Source of the DNA: Mycobacterium deserti
GTDB lineage: Bacteria > Actinomycetota > Actinomycetes > Mycobacteriales > Mycobacteriaceae
NCBI RefSeq assembly: GCF_025345615.1
Contig: NZ_JAODWD010000004.1
Location: 372,001-436,000 of the forward strand
Reading direction: 5' to 3'
Length of the DNA: 64,000 nucleotides
The translations under genes and the position numbers were made by a program. Position 1 is the stretch's first letter; each line of letters starts with the position of its first letter. Under the pieces are notes generated by a model. It worked only from the letters and a program-made list of their open reading frames with translations, was not told where the DNA came from and did no database searches. Positions 26,381 through 34,859 of the stretch are shown here, in pieces.

Positions 26381-28414
26381 ATGCGCCTCGCCCGTCTGCA
26401 GAGCCTCGTGCTCGCGGTGCTCGCTTCTCTACTCCTGCTGGCGCCCGCGGCAGGCGCTGAACCGCCGTTTCGGGTGCCGGACTATGTCACCGACAACGCG
26501 CGCGCATTCACGAGCGGCCAGCGCGCCGAGGTCGAGAATGCCGTCGAGCGGCTGTACAACGACCGGCGGATCCGGCTCTGGGTCGTCTACGTCGACAGCT
26601 TCGGACAGGACCCCGTCCGCTGGGCGCGAACCACCATGCAGATCAGCAGCTTCGGTGACTACGACGCTCTGCTCGCCGTCGCCACCGAGGAGCGTGCGTT
26701 CGCGTTCCAGGTACCGACCACCATCGCCGACCAATCCGAGACGACGTCGTTGCAGCGCAACGAGATCGAGCCGCACCTGCGCCAGAGCGATTGGGCCGGC
26801 GCGGCCGTTGCCGCGGCCGAGGGACTGAATACGGCGTCGGCATCGACGGGTACGGGCGTCACGTGGGTCGGGATCACCGTTGTGCTGGGGATCATCGCGG
26901 TGCTCCTGCTCGTCCAGGTCTTGTGGACCCGTCGGCGGCGACGCAATCGACGCGAGGCCGAGTTCGCTGCGGCGCGACGGATCGACCCCACCGACCCCAA
27001 CGCCCTGGCATCGGTGCCGATCGAGGCGCTCGACGACCTGTCCAAGGCGATCGTCGTGGACGTCGACAACGCGGTACGCACCAGCGACAGCGAGTTGGGT
27101 TTGGCTGTCGAGGAATTCGGCCCAACGCAGACCGAACCGTTCAGCCGGGCGCTCGGCAACGCCAAGACGACGCTGGCGCAGGCGTTCAACGTCCGGCAGA
27201 TTCTCGACGACGCCGCCCCCGAGTCCCCGCAGCAGCGACGCGATCTGTTGATCCGGGCGATCGTCGCCGCGGCCAAGGCGGACCGCGAACTCGACGCGCA
27301 GACCGAGGCCTTCGACAAGCTGCGGGATCTGGTGATCAACGCCCCGTCCCGCCTCGACGCGCTGACCCAGCAGATGGTCGACCTCACCGCGCGACTGGGC
27401 CCTTCCGAGCAGGCGTTGGCAGCGCTGCACAACCAGTTCGCGGCCGCTGCATTGACGTCCGTCGAGGGCAATGTCGAGACCGCCAGGCAACGGCTGTCGT
27501 TCGCCGATCAGAACATCACGAACGCCCGCAGTTTGGTCGCGCGCCCGGCGGGTCAGCAGATGGGACTGGTCGACGCCATCCGCGCGGCGGAGTCGGCACT
27601 GGGGCAGGCTCGTTCGTTGCTCGACGCGGTGGACAGCGCAGGTTTCGACATCAATCGGGCCGTAGCCGCGCTGCCGTCGGCCATCGCCGACATCCAGAAC
27701 GGCATCAACGCGGCGACTGGTCAACTGCAACAACCGAACACGCCGAAGCAGACCGAGCTCGCGGCCGCGCGCGACGCCGCAGTCGCCGCGGTGGCCGAGG
27801 CGCAAAAAGACGGCGGCAACGATCCGCTCGGCGCGTTCACACAACTGACCAAGGCCGACGCGGATCTGGATCAGCTACTGGCCAGCGTCGCGGAGGAACG
27901 CGAGGCCGCCAATCGGCTCAGCAGGGCGTTCGATCAGGCGCTGTTCACCGCGCAGGCACGCGTCAAGGGGGTGTCGGATTTCATCGACACCCGCCGGGGC
28001 AGCATCGGTTCTGAAGCGCGGACCCGGTTAGCCGAGGCGGTGCGTCAACTCCAAGCCGCACAGGACAAGAAGTCGACGAATCTGGCCGAGGCGATCGCGC
28101 ACGCCAACGGCGCGTCCATGCTTGCGGCGCAGGCGCAGTCGCTGGCCAACGACGATGTGCAGGCCGCGCAGCAGCTCTACACCTCAGGCTGGGGTGGCGG
28201 TGGTGGCAGTTCCGACATGGGCGCCGTCATCGGCGGCATCATCATCGGCAACGTCCTGAGCGGCGGGTTCAGCGGGCGCGGCGGATTCGGCGGAGGCTTC
28301 GGTGGCTTTGGGGGCGGCTTCGGCGGTGGCATGGGTATGGGACGGTCGACGTCGTTCGGCGGATCCTCACGCTCGTCGAGCCGCAGCTACAGCGGTGGCG
28401 GCGGCCGCTTCTAG
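26381..28414 (+). CDS. TPM-domain membrane protein (Rv2345 homologue)
   Basis: From the ATG at 26381 (AGGA eight bases upstream) the protein is 677 residues. It has a signal peptide (ending near GAEPPFRV), an extracytoplasmic TPM phosphatase-like domain (about 27-155: VPDYVTDNARAFTSGQRAEVENAVERLY), a membrane helix (about 168-190), and a long cytoplasmic region of heptad-rich helices that probably forms coiled coils. The last 70 residues are Gly/Ser/Phe-rich, ending SSRSYSGGGGRF. TPM proteins act in membrane-protein quality control or photosystem repair elsewhere; the mycobacterial role is unknown. An alternative ATG lies at 26372. Confidence 0.85.
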   Translation: MRLARLQSLVLAVLASLLLLAPAAGAEPPFRVPDYVTDNARAFTSGQRAEVENAVERLYNDRRIRLWVVYVDSFGQDPVRWARTTMQISSFGDYDALLAVATEERAFAFQVPTTIADQSETTSLQRNEIEPHLRQSDWAGAAVAAAEGLNTASASTGTGVTWVGITVVLGIIAVLLLVQVLWTRRRRRNRREAEFAAARRIDPTDPNALASVPIEALDDLSKAIVVDVDNAVRTSDSELGLAVEEFGPTQTEPFSRALGNAKTTLAQAFNVRQILDDAAPESPQQRRDLLIRAIVAAAKADRELDAQTEAFDKLRDLVINAPSRLDALTQQMVDLTARLGPSEQALAALHNQFAAAALTSVEGNVETARQRLSFADQNITNARSLVARPAGQQMGLVDAIRAAESALGQARSLLDAVDSAGFDINRAVAALPSAIADIQNGINAATGQLQQPNTPKQTELAAARDAAVAAVAEAQKDGGNDPLGAFTQLTKADADLDQLLASVAEEREAANRLSRAFDQALFTAQARVKGVSDFIDTRRGSIGSEARTRLAEAVRQLQAAQDKKSTNLAEAIAHANGASMLAAQAQSLANDDVQAAQQLYTSGWGGGGGSSDMGAVIGGIIIGNVLSGGFSGRGGFGGGFGGFGGGFGGGMGMGRSTSFGGSSRSSSRSYSGGGGRF

Positions 28415-29796
28415 CAGCCCTTGAGGCGGGCGGCGAGATAGTCGCTGACGTTGTCGAGGCCGACGCGGTCTTGAGTCATGGCGTCACGCTCGCGGATCGT
28501 CACCGCCTGATCGTCGAGCGTGTCGAAGTCGACCGTCACGCAGAACGGTGTGCCGATTTCGTCCTGGCGGCGGTAACGCCTGCCGATCGCGCCGGCGTCG
28601 TCGAACTCGACGTTCCAGTTTCGGCGCAGTTCGGCGGCCAGGTCACGCGCCTTCGGCGACAGGTTCTCGTGCCGCGACAACGGCAGCACCGCCGCCTTGA
28701 CCGGCGCCAGCCGGGGGTCGAGCCGCAGCACGGTGCGCTTGTCGACGCCGCCCTTGGCGTTGGGCGCCTCGTCCTCGGCGTACGCGTCGACCAGGAAGGC
28801 CATGAACGACCGCGTCAGCCCCGCGGCCGGCTCGATCACATACGGCACGTAACGAGTGTCGGTGGCCTGGTCGTAGTACGACAGGTCGGCACCGGAATGC
28901 TTGGAGTGCGTGGACAAGTCGAAGTCGGTGCGGTTGGCGACACCTTCCAGCTCGCCCCACGTGCTGCCCTGGAAGCCGAACTTGTACTCGATGTCGACGG
29001 TGCGGTCCGAGTAATGCGACAGCTTCTCCTTGGGATGCTCGTAGAGCCGAAGGTTGTCGCGATCGATACCCAGATCGACATACCACTGCAGCCGTTCGTC
29101 GATCCAGTACTGATGCCATTCACGCGCGGTCGACGGTTCGACGAAGAATTCCATCTCCATCTGCTCGAATTCGCGCGTGCGGAAGATGAAGTTGCCCGGC
29201 GTGATCTCGTTGCGAAAGCTCTTGCCCGTCTGGGCGATACCGAACGGCGGCTTGCGCCGCGACGTCGTCACCACGTTGGCGAAGTTGACGAAGATGCCCT
29301 GCGCGGTCTCCGGCCGCAGATAGTGCAAACCTTCCTCGGTCTCGATCGGCCCGAGGTAGGTCTTGAGCATCATGTTGAAGTCGCGGGGCTCGGTCCACTG
29401 CCCCTTGGTGCCGCAGTCCGGGCAGGCGATCTCGGTCATCGGCACCGCGTCGGGGTCATCGAGGCGCTTCTTCTCTGCATATGCCTCCTGCAGGTGGTCC
29501 TGCCGGTGCCGCTTGTGACAGTTCAGGCATTCGACCAGTGGGTCGTTGAACACCTCGACGTGACCTGAGGCCACCCACACCTCGCGCGGCAGGATGATCG
29601 ACGAGTCGAGGCCGACGACGTCCTCGCGGCTGGTGACGACCGAGCGCCACCACTGGCGCTTGATGTTCTCCTTGAGTTCCACCCCGAGCGGGCCGTAGTC
29701 CCACGCCGACTTCGTGCCGCCGTAGATCTCGCCGGACTGGTAAACCAGACCGCGACGCTTGGCCAGGTTGGCGACGGTGTCGATGATGGAAGCCAC
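28411..29796 (-). CDS. glyS: Glycyl-tRNA synthetase (class II, alpha2 type)
   Basis: The enzyme charges tRNA-Gly. Class II motifs are visible: LRPETAQGIFVNFANV, GIAQTGKSFRNEITPGNFIFRTREFEQMEMEFF (motif 2), and AAGLTRSFMAFLVDAY (motif 3). Two CxxC pairs (CLNCHKRH and CPDCGTKG) form the inserted zinc-binding region. The GTG at 29796 opens ASIIDTVANLAKRRGLVYQSGEIYGG, the true start of the family, giving 461 residues; the longer frame upstream has no similarity. The gene converges on the TPM gene and shares its CTAG. Confidence 0.95.
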   Translation of the reverse strand: MASIIDTVANLAKRRGLVYQSGEIYGGTKSAWDYGPLGVELKENIKRQWWRSVVTSREDVVGLDSSIILPREVWVASGHVEVFNDPLVECLNCHKRHRQDHLQEAYAEKKRLDDPDAVPMTEIACPDCGTKGQWTEPRDFNMMLKTYLGPIETEEGLHYLRPETAQGIFVNFANVVTTSRRKPPFGIAQTGKSFRNEITPGNFIFRTREFEQMEMEFFVEPSTAREWHQYWIDERLQWYVDLGIDRDNLRLYEHPKEKLSHYSDRTVDIEYKFGFQGSTWGELEGVANRTDFDLSTHSKHSGADLSYYDQATDTRYVPYVIEPAAGLTRSFMAFLVDAYAEDEAPNAKGGVDKRTVLRLDPRLAPVKAAVLPLSRHENLSPKARDLAAELRRNWNVEFDDAGAIGRRYRRQDEIGTPFCVTVDFDTLDDQAVTIRERDAMTQDRVGLDNVSDYLAARLKGC

Positions 29797-29832
29797 GGGC
29801 ACACAGCCTAGCGACCGGCCGGGCCGGCGTTG

Positions 29833-29852
29833 ACATGCATGGGTCCGCATGT
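29833..29852. promoter_or_regulatory. Inverted repeat ACATGC-N8-GCATGT upstream of smtB
   Basis: ACATGC (29833-29838) and GCATGT (29847-29852) are perfect inverted arms just upstream of the smtB-zur operon. ArsR/SmtB repressors bind such dyads, so this is a candidate SmtB operator. Its identity is inferred from position only. Confidence 0.4.
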
Positions 29853-29867
29853 ATTGTTGGCGTCATA

Positions 29868-30224
29868 ATGGAAATCGTTTCCACTTTGCCTGAGACCGGC
29901 CACGAACACAGCGGGGCGCCGTACCCGGAGCTGCCGGAACGTGAACTGCTCGACACCTCCGGCGATCTGCTGCGCGCACTGGCCGCGCCGGTGCGCATCG
30001 CGATCGTCCTTCAGCTGCGGGAGTCGGCGCGCTGCGTGCACGAACTCGTCGACGCGCTGGCCGTGCCGCAGCCGTTGGTCAGCCAGCACCTGCGCATTCT
30101 CAAGGCCGCGGGTGTCGTGGCCGGTGAACGGTCGGGGCGCGAAGTGATGTACCGGCTCGTGGACCACCACCTCGCCGACATCGTCGTCGCGGCAGTCACC
30201 CACGCCGCCGAGGGCACGCAGTGA
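29868..30224 (+). CDS. smtB: ArsR/SmtB-family metal-responsive repressor
   Basis: The winged-helix repressor is encoded directly before zur, as Rv2358-Rv2359 in M. tuberculosis, where it is the zinc-responsive SmtB. The core reads DLLRALAAPVRIAIVLQLRESARCVHELVDALAVPQPLVSQHLRILKAAGVVAGERSGREVMYRLVDHHLADIV; the DHHLADIV helix matches the alpha5 zinc site. The N-terminal tail has several His and Glu residues. The ATG at 29868 gives 118 residues; an ATG at 29835 would add 11. The stop overlaps the zur start (GTGA). A zinc-box-like palindrome covers the start at 29868. Confidence 0.9.
   Translation: MEIVSTLPETGHEHSGAPYPELPERELLDTSGDLLRALAAPVRIAIVLQLRESARCVHELVDALAVPQPLVSQHLRILKAAGVVAGERSGREVMYRLVDHHLADIVVAAVTHAAEGTQ
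29869..29883. promoter_or_regulatory. Zur-box-like palindrome at the smtB start
   Basis: TGGAAATCGTTTCCA has perfect 6-base arms around TCG and resembles the AT-rich Zur-box palindromes (TGAAAATCATTTTCA type) of actinobacteria. It overlaps the ATG at 29868. If it is a real Zur site, transcription or the true start must be reconsidered. Confidence 0.4.
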
Positions 30225-30625
30225 CCCAGCCCGCCGTGCGCGCGACCCGCCAGCGCGCAGCGATCTCCGCGCTGCTGGACAAGATCGACGACTTCCGCTC
30301 GGCCCAGGACCTGCACGACGAGCTGCGCCGTCGCGGAGAGGGCATCGGGCTCACGACCGTCTACCGAACCCTGCAGCAGATGGCCGCCGCAGGTGTCGTC
30401 GACACCCTGCGCACCGACACCGGCGAGTCGGTCTACCGCCGATGCTCCGAGGACCACCACCATCACCTCGTATGCCGGGCGTGTGGATCGACGGTCGAAG
30501 TGGTGGGCCGCGAGGTCGAGAAGTGGGCCGCCGACGTCGCCCGCAAGCACGGTTTCTCCGACGTCAGCCACACCATCGAGATCTTCGGGATCTGCGGCGC
30601 CTGCACCAAGGCCACGCCGACCTGA
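30221..30625 (+). CDS. zur: Zinc uptake regulator (Fur family)
   Basis: The 134-residue Fur-family repressor has an N-terminal winged helix (RATRQRAAISALLDKIDDFRSAQDLHDELRRRGEGIGLTTVYRTLQQMAAAGVVDTL) and a C-terminal metal-binding dimerisation domain with HHHHLVCRACGSTVEV and CGAC, the structural zinc CxxC pairs. In M. tuberculosis Zur (FurB) represses zinc uptake and alternative ribosomal protein genes. The GTG start overlaps the smtB stop by four bases. Confidence 0.93.
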   Translation: MTQPAVRATRQRAAISALLDKIDDFRSAQDLHDELRRRGEGIGLTTVYRTLQQMAAAGVVDTLRTDTGESVYRRCSEDHHHHLVCRACGSTVEVVGREVEKWAADVARKHGFSDVSHTIEIFGICGACTKATPT

Positions 30626-30636
30626 GCTCCGCCGCG

Positions 30637-31062
30637 TCAGCCGGCTAACGCGCGCCGCACATCAGCCCCGGTGGCCAGCACCATGAGCACCAGCGTGCGC
30701 AGCGCGTCATCGGTCAGGCCGGCCGCCGGAAAGTTGTACCGCAACAACACATCCGCGACCTTCTTGGAGTTGCGCTTGGCGCCGGCGGCGATCTCCTTGT
30801 GTCCGCTCTTGGCCGCCAGCGAGACCGTGCCGAGCATGGTGGCGTGGGCGTGATCGGCGACCTTGGCCCGCAGCTTGGCGTCCAACGGCAGATCCCACGC
30901 CAGGATCTGGGTGAGCGACACCAGGTCGAGCCCCTCGGCGACGGTGACCACCCGCAGCGACGCGAACGTGCCGTCGTGGTGCACCGTCACCGCGCCGTCG
31001 TCCTCGCGCTGAACCGTCAGCACCCCGTCCAGGACGGCGACCAGCCGCTCCTGCAAATCCAT
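30637..31062 (-). CDS. YbjN-like conserved protein (Rv2360c homologue)
   Basis: The ATG at 31062 gives 141 residues (MDLQERLVAVLDG), the same size as Rv2360c; the longer open frame lies inside uppS. The sequence has VHHDGTFASLRVVTVAEGLDLVSLTQILAWDLPLD and RYNFPAAGLTDDALRTLVLMVLATG, which resemble YbjN-type small regulatory folds. The biochemical role is unknown. It follows uppS after 22 bases and is probably co-transcribed. Confidence 0.75.
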   Translation of the reverse strand: MDLQERLVAVLDGVLTVQREDDGAVTVHHDGTFASLRVVTVAEGLDLVSLTQILAWDLPLDAKLRAKVADHAHATMLGTVSLAAKSGHKEIAAGAKRNSKKVADVLLRYNFPAAGLTDDALRTLVLMVLATGADVRRALAG

Positions 31063-31084
31063 CAGGCCCAACCGCTCAGATACA

Positions 31085-31984
31085 TCATTCGGCTCTGCCG
31101 AAGCGCCGGTTGCGGTGCACGTACTCCTCGCAGGCCGCCCACAGGTCGCGACGGTCGTAGTCGGGCCACAGTTTGTCCTGGAAAACGAACTCGGCGTACG
31201 CGGCCTGCCACAGCAGGAAGTTGCTGGCCCGCTGCTCCCCCGAGGTCCGGATGAACAGGTCGACATCCGGAATATCGGGCCGGTGAAGGTGTTTGGCGAA
31301 CGTCGCCTCGCTGATCCGACCCGGATTGACCTTGCCGTCGACCGCCGCCTGTGCGAGCTCGCGGGTCGCCTCGACGATCTCGGTGCGCCCGCCGTAGTTG
31401 ACGCAGTAGTTGATCGTGATGACGTCGTTGCCGACCGTCATCTGCTCGGCGATGTCGAACTCCTTGATGACGCTGCGCCACATCCGCGGCCGCGAGCCGA
31501 CCCAGCGCATGCGCACGCCCATGTCGTTGAGGTTCTCACGGCGCCGGCGGACCACCTCGCGGTTGAAGCCCATCAGGAACCGGACCTCTTCAGTGCTGCG
31601 CTTCCAGTTCTCGGTGGAGAACGCATAGACCGTCAGGTGCTTGATACCGATTTCGATGGCGCCGCAGGTGATGTCGATCAGCACCGCCTCACCCATCTTG
31701 TGGCCTTCGGTGCGGTGCAGTCCGCGTTGGGTCGCCCAGCGGCCGTTGCCGTCCATCACGACGGCCACGTGCTTGGGCACCTGGTCGGCCGGGATCTCCG
31801 GCGCGGCCGCCATGGACGTGTGTTGGGGCGGACGCGCGAATCGGCCGTTGCTGCGCGGCGGCAGCTCCGGGAACACGACAGGCCACGAAGACTTGTCGGG
31901 GAAGGTGGGATAGTCCTCAGGCGCCGGGGGCAGCTGTGGGTAGGTGCGCTTGCTCACCCGTCGCCCGCCGGTTCTCGCTGCCAT
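31085..31984 (-). CDS. uppS: Undecaprenyl/decaprenyl diphosphate synthase (cis-prenyltransferase)
   Basis: The enzyme makes the long cis-polyprenyl carrier for peptidoglycan and arabinogalactan. Signature blocks are all present: VAVVMDGNGRWATQRGLHRTEGH (catalytic Asp), YAFSTENWKRSTEEVRFLM, VRMRWVGSR, NDVITINYCVNYGGRTEI, and PDIPDVDLFIRTSGEQRASNFLLWQAAYAEFVFQDKLWPDY. The ATG at 31984 gives 299 residues, close to Rv2361c, and overlaps the end of recO by 68 bases; a GTG at 31957 is an alternative. Confidence 0.93.
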   Translation of the reverse strand: MAARTGGRRVSKRTYPQLPPAPEDYPTFPDKSSWPVVFPELPPRSNGRFARPPQHTSMAAAPEIPADQVPKHVAVVMDGNGRWATQRGLHRTEGHKMGEAVLIDITCGAIEIGIKHLTVYAFSTENWKRSTEEVRFLMGFNREVVRRRRENLNDMGVRMRWVGSRPRMWRSVIKEFDIAEQMTVGNDVITINYCVNYGGRTEIVEATRELAQAAVDGKVNPGRISEATFAKHLHRPDIPDVDLFIRTSGEQRASNFLLWQAAYAEFVFQDKLWPDYDRRDLWAACEEYVHRNRRFGRAE

Positions 31985-32774
31985 GGCGCATATCATTCCC
32001 GACCAGAGCCACCCGCTGGTCAGCGACCGTCCTATCGACCCGGTAGACGCGCTCCACCAGCGGCAATGTTCGCAGCTGCCGTTCCAGATGCCATTGCAGA
32101 TGCGCAGCAACCAGACCGCTGGCCTGGCTGCGGTACGACGACGGCGACGCCTGGGCGTGCTCCCAGTCTCCGTCGTGCAGTGCGGTCATCAGGTCCAGCA
32201 CGCCCTGCGGCGGTGTCACCGAACCCGACGGCCGGCAGTGCACACACACGGCACCGCCCGCCGCGATGTGGAACGCCCGGTGCGGGCCCGGCGTGGCGCA
32301 GCGGGCGCATTCGGTCAGCGCGGGCGCCCACCCCGCGATCCCCATAGCGCGCAACAGGTACGCGTCGAGGACAAGCTCGCGCGGCCGGCTTCCGTCGGCC
32401 ACCGCCCGCAGAGCGGCCACGGTCAGCCGGTGCAGTGCGGGCATCGGCGCCCGCTCCTCCCCGGCCAGCCGTTCGGCGGTCTCCAGCACCGCGCATGCGC
32501 AGGTGTAGCGGCCGTAGTCGCAGACGATGTCGGTGGCGAACGCGTCGATGGCCTGCACCTGGGTGACGATGTCGAGGTTGCGGCCGGGGTGCAGCTGAAC
32601 GTCGATGTGCGCGAACGGTTCGAGCCGGGCGCCGAACTTGCTGCGGGTGCGGCGCACACCCTTGGCCACCGCGCGCACCAACCCGTGGTCGCGGGTGAGC
32701 AGGGTGACGATGCGGTCGGCCTCGCCGAGCTTGTGCTGGCGCAGCACCACCGCCCGGTCCCGATACAGCCGCAT
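31917..32774 (-). CDS. recO: DNA repair protein RecO
   Basis: RecO loads RecA onto SSB-coated DNA in recombinational repair. The 285 residues have the N-terminal OB fold (MRLYRDRAVVLRQHKLGEADRIVTLLTRDHGLVRAVAKGVRRTRSKFG), a helical middle and a zinc-like cluster CARC ... CVHC. The C-terminus is about 20 residues longer than in Rv2362c and its last 68 bases overlap the uppS start. It is divergent from the amidase gene. Confidence 0.92.
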   Translation of the reverse strand: MRLYRDRAVVLRQHKLGEADRIVTLLTRDHGLVRAVAKGVRRTRSKFGARLEPFAHIDVQLHPGRNLDIVTQVQAIDAFATDIVCDYGRYTCACAVLETAERLAGEERAPMPALHRLTVAALRAVADGSRPRELVLDAYLLRAMGIAGWAPALTECARCATPGPHRAFHIAAGGAVCVHCRPSGSVTPPQGVLDLMTALHDGDWEHAQASPSSYRSQASGLVAAHLQWHLERQLRTLPLVERVYRVDRTVADQRVALVGNDMRHGSENRRATGEQAHLPTAAPGA

Positions 32775-32838
32775 CAGTACAGTCTCGCACTGTGTTCTGA
32801 CAGAACCCGGAACGCAGCGCCGATTATCCTCCTAAGCG

Positions 32839-34314
32839 ATGGTTCATTCTTCCCGCTTCCCCACCCTGACTCAGCAGCTGTTCCAGCTGGCGAGCGGCAC
32901 AGTCACGTCCGAACAGCTGGTCCGGCGGTCGCTGGACGCGATCACCGCCAGCCAGCCGTCGCTCAACGCCTTCCGGGTGGTGCTGCGCCGACAGGCTCTG
33001 GCCGACGCGGCCAAGGCGGACCGCAAACGTGCGGCAGGCCAGGATCTTTCACAACATCCCCTTTTAGGGATTCCGATCGCGGTCAAGGACGACGTCGACA
33101 TTGCGGGTGTGCCGACACGGTTCGGCGCCGACGGGAACGTGCGTCCCGCGGCGGCCGACGCCGAGGTGGTGCGCCGGCTGAAGGCCGCGGGTGCGGTGAT
33201 CGTCGGCAAGACCAATACATGCGAGTTGGGCCAATGGCCGTTCACCAGCGGGCCGGCGTTCGGACATACCCGCAACCCCTGGTCGCGTGCGCACACACCG
33301 GGCGGATCGTCGGGCGGCAGTGCGGCGGCGGTGGCCGCGGGCCTGGTGGCCGCGGCCATCGGATCAGACGGTGCGGGCAGCGTCCGCATTCCCGCCGCGT
33401 GGACCCATCTGGTGGGAATCAAGCCGCAGCGCGGACGCATCTCCACCTGGCCACTGCCCGAGGCGTTCAACGGGATCACGGTCAACGGGGTGCTGGCGCG
33501 GACGGTCACCGACGCGGCTCTGGTCCTCGATGCCGCCTCCGGCAACGCCCCGGGTGACCTGCACCAACCACCGCCGGTGCGGGCCACCGACTTCGTCGGC
33601 CAGGCGCCCGGTCCGCTGCGGATCGCGATGTCGACGAAGTTCCCGTACACGGTGTTCCGCGCCAAACTGCACCCCGAGATCCGCGCCGCACTCGAAACCG
33701 TCGCCGGTCAACTCCAAGAGCTGGGGCACACGGTCAAGCCGCACGATCCCGACTACACCCTGGGCATGTCGTGGAACTTCCTGTCCCGGTCCACGTCGGG
33801 GCTGGTCGAGTGGGCCGACCGGCTGGGCCACGACGTGGAGCTCGACAAGCGCACCCGAGCCAACATCCGCACGGGCTGGTTGTTGTCGCAGAACGTGTTG
33901 CGCAAGGCCCGCGCACACGAAGCGCGTGCGCACCGGCGCATCGGGTGGACGTTCAACATCGCCGACGTCGTGCTGGCGCCGACGACCGCGCAGCCGCCGC
34001 CGCCGGTGCACGACTTCGATCGGCGCGGCGGGCTGTCGACCGACCGCACCATGATCAAGGCGTGCCCGGTGACGTGGCCGTGGAACCTGCTGGGCTGGCC
34101 GTCGATCAATGTGCCCGCGGGCTTCACCTCCGACGGCCTGCCGATCGGCGTTCAGCTGATGGGCCCGGCCAACAGTGAGCCGCTGTTGATCTCGCTGGCC
34201 GCGGAGCTGGAGGCGATCAACGGCTGGGTGAACAAACAGCCCGAGGCGTGGTGGTTTCCGACCCCCGCCGACGTAACTCCGGTCCACGAGGAGCGGTCCG
34301 ACGAAGTCGCGTAA
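32839..34314 (+). CDS. amiA2: Amidase (amidase-signature family)
   Basis: The 491-residue enzyme shows the Ser-cisSer-Lys triad context: Lys in GIPIAVKDDVDIAG, then TPGGSSGGSAAAVAAGLVAAAIGSDGAGSVRIPAAWTHLVGIKP with the cis-Ser and nucleophilic Ser. Size and place, between recO and era, match Rv2363 (amiA2). It hydrolyses an amide of unknown identity. Its TAA stop overlaps the ATG of the CAP-domain gene (TAATG). Confidence 0.9.
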   Translation: MVHSSRFPTLTQQLFQLASGTVTSEQLVRRSLDAITASQPSLNAFRVVLRRQALADAAKADRKRAAGQDLSQHPLLGIPIAVKDDVDIAGVPTRFGADGNVRPAAADAEVVRRLKAAGAVIVGKTNTCELGQWPFTSGPAFGHTRNPWSRAHTPGGSSGGSAAAVAAGLVAAAIGSDGAGSVRIPAAWTHLVGIKPQRGRISTWPLPEAFNGITVNGVLARTVTDAALVLDAASGNAPGDLHQPPPVRATDFVGQAPGPLRIAMSTKFPYTVFRAKLHPEIRAALETVAGQLQELGHTVKPHDPDYTLGMSWNFLSRSTSGLVEWADRLGHDVELDKRTRANIRTGWLLSQNVLRKARAHEARAHRRIGWTFNIADVVLAPTTAQPPPPVHDFDRRGGLSTDRTMIKACPVTWPWNLLGWPSINVPAGFTSDGLPIGVQLMGPANSEPLLISLAAELEAINGWVNKQPEAWWFPTPADVTPVHEERSDEVA

Positions 34315-34859
34315 TGTCCTCGGTCATGAGAGCGCTGCGCTGCGCTTATGCGCTTCCGGCACTGGCCGTCCTCGGCGGTGCGGTTCTGGGGACACCCACG
34401 GCCGTCGCCGACAACAAGCGTCTCAACGACGGGGTCGTCGCCAACGTCTACACCGTGCAGCACCAGGCCGGCTGTGACACAGACATCGAGATCAACCCGA
34501 AGTTGCGGCTGGCCGCGCAGTGGCACACCAATGACGTTGTGAACAACCGCGCACTCAACGGCGACATCGGTTCTGACGGGTCGACGGTCACCGACCGCGC
34601 GCGCAAGGCCGGCTACGACGGCGCGGTGGCCGAGACGGTGGCGACCAATCCGGCGCTGGCCATCAGCGGCGTCGAGCTGATCAACCAGTGGTATCACCGG
34701 CCCGACTACCACGCGATCATGGCCGACTGCGCGAACGTCGACATCGGAGTGTGGTCAGAGAACCTGATCGACCGCACGGTTGTCGTCGCGGTGTACGGGA
34801 AGGGCGACAGCGCGCCGCCCGCGCAGGGCCCGGGTCGTGCGTTCGGTCAACCGGGCTAA
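34314..34859 (+). CDS. Secreted CAP/SCP-domain protein
   Basis: The 181-residue protein starts at an ATG that overlaps the amidase stop; a second ATG at 34326 (MRALRCAY) is possible. A signal peptide ends near TAVADNK. The mature part fits a CAP (SCP/PR1) domain: LRLAAQWHTNDVVNNR, GSTVTDRARKAGYDG-AVAETVATN, INQWYHRPDYHAIMADCANVDIGVWSEN. The usual catalytic-looking His-Glu-His-Glu set is only partly kept. Role unknown; such proteins bind lipids or peptides in other organisms. It converges on era with a 4-base overlap (CTAA). Confidence 0.75.
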   Translation: MSSVMRALRCAYALPALAVLGGAVLGTPTAVADNKRLNDGVVANVYTVQHQAGCDTDIEINPKLRLAAQWHTNDVVNNRALNGDIGSDGSTVTDRARKAGYDGAVAETVATNPALAISGVELINQWYHRPDYHAIMADCANVDIGVWSENLIDRTVVVAVYGKGDSAPPAQGPGRAFGQPG

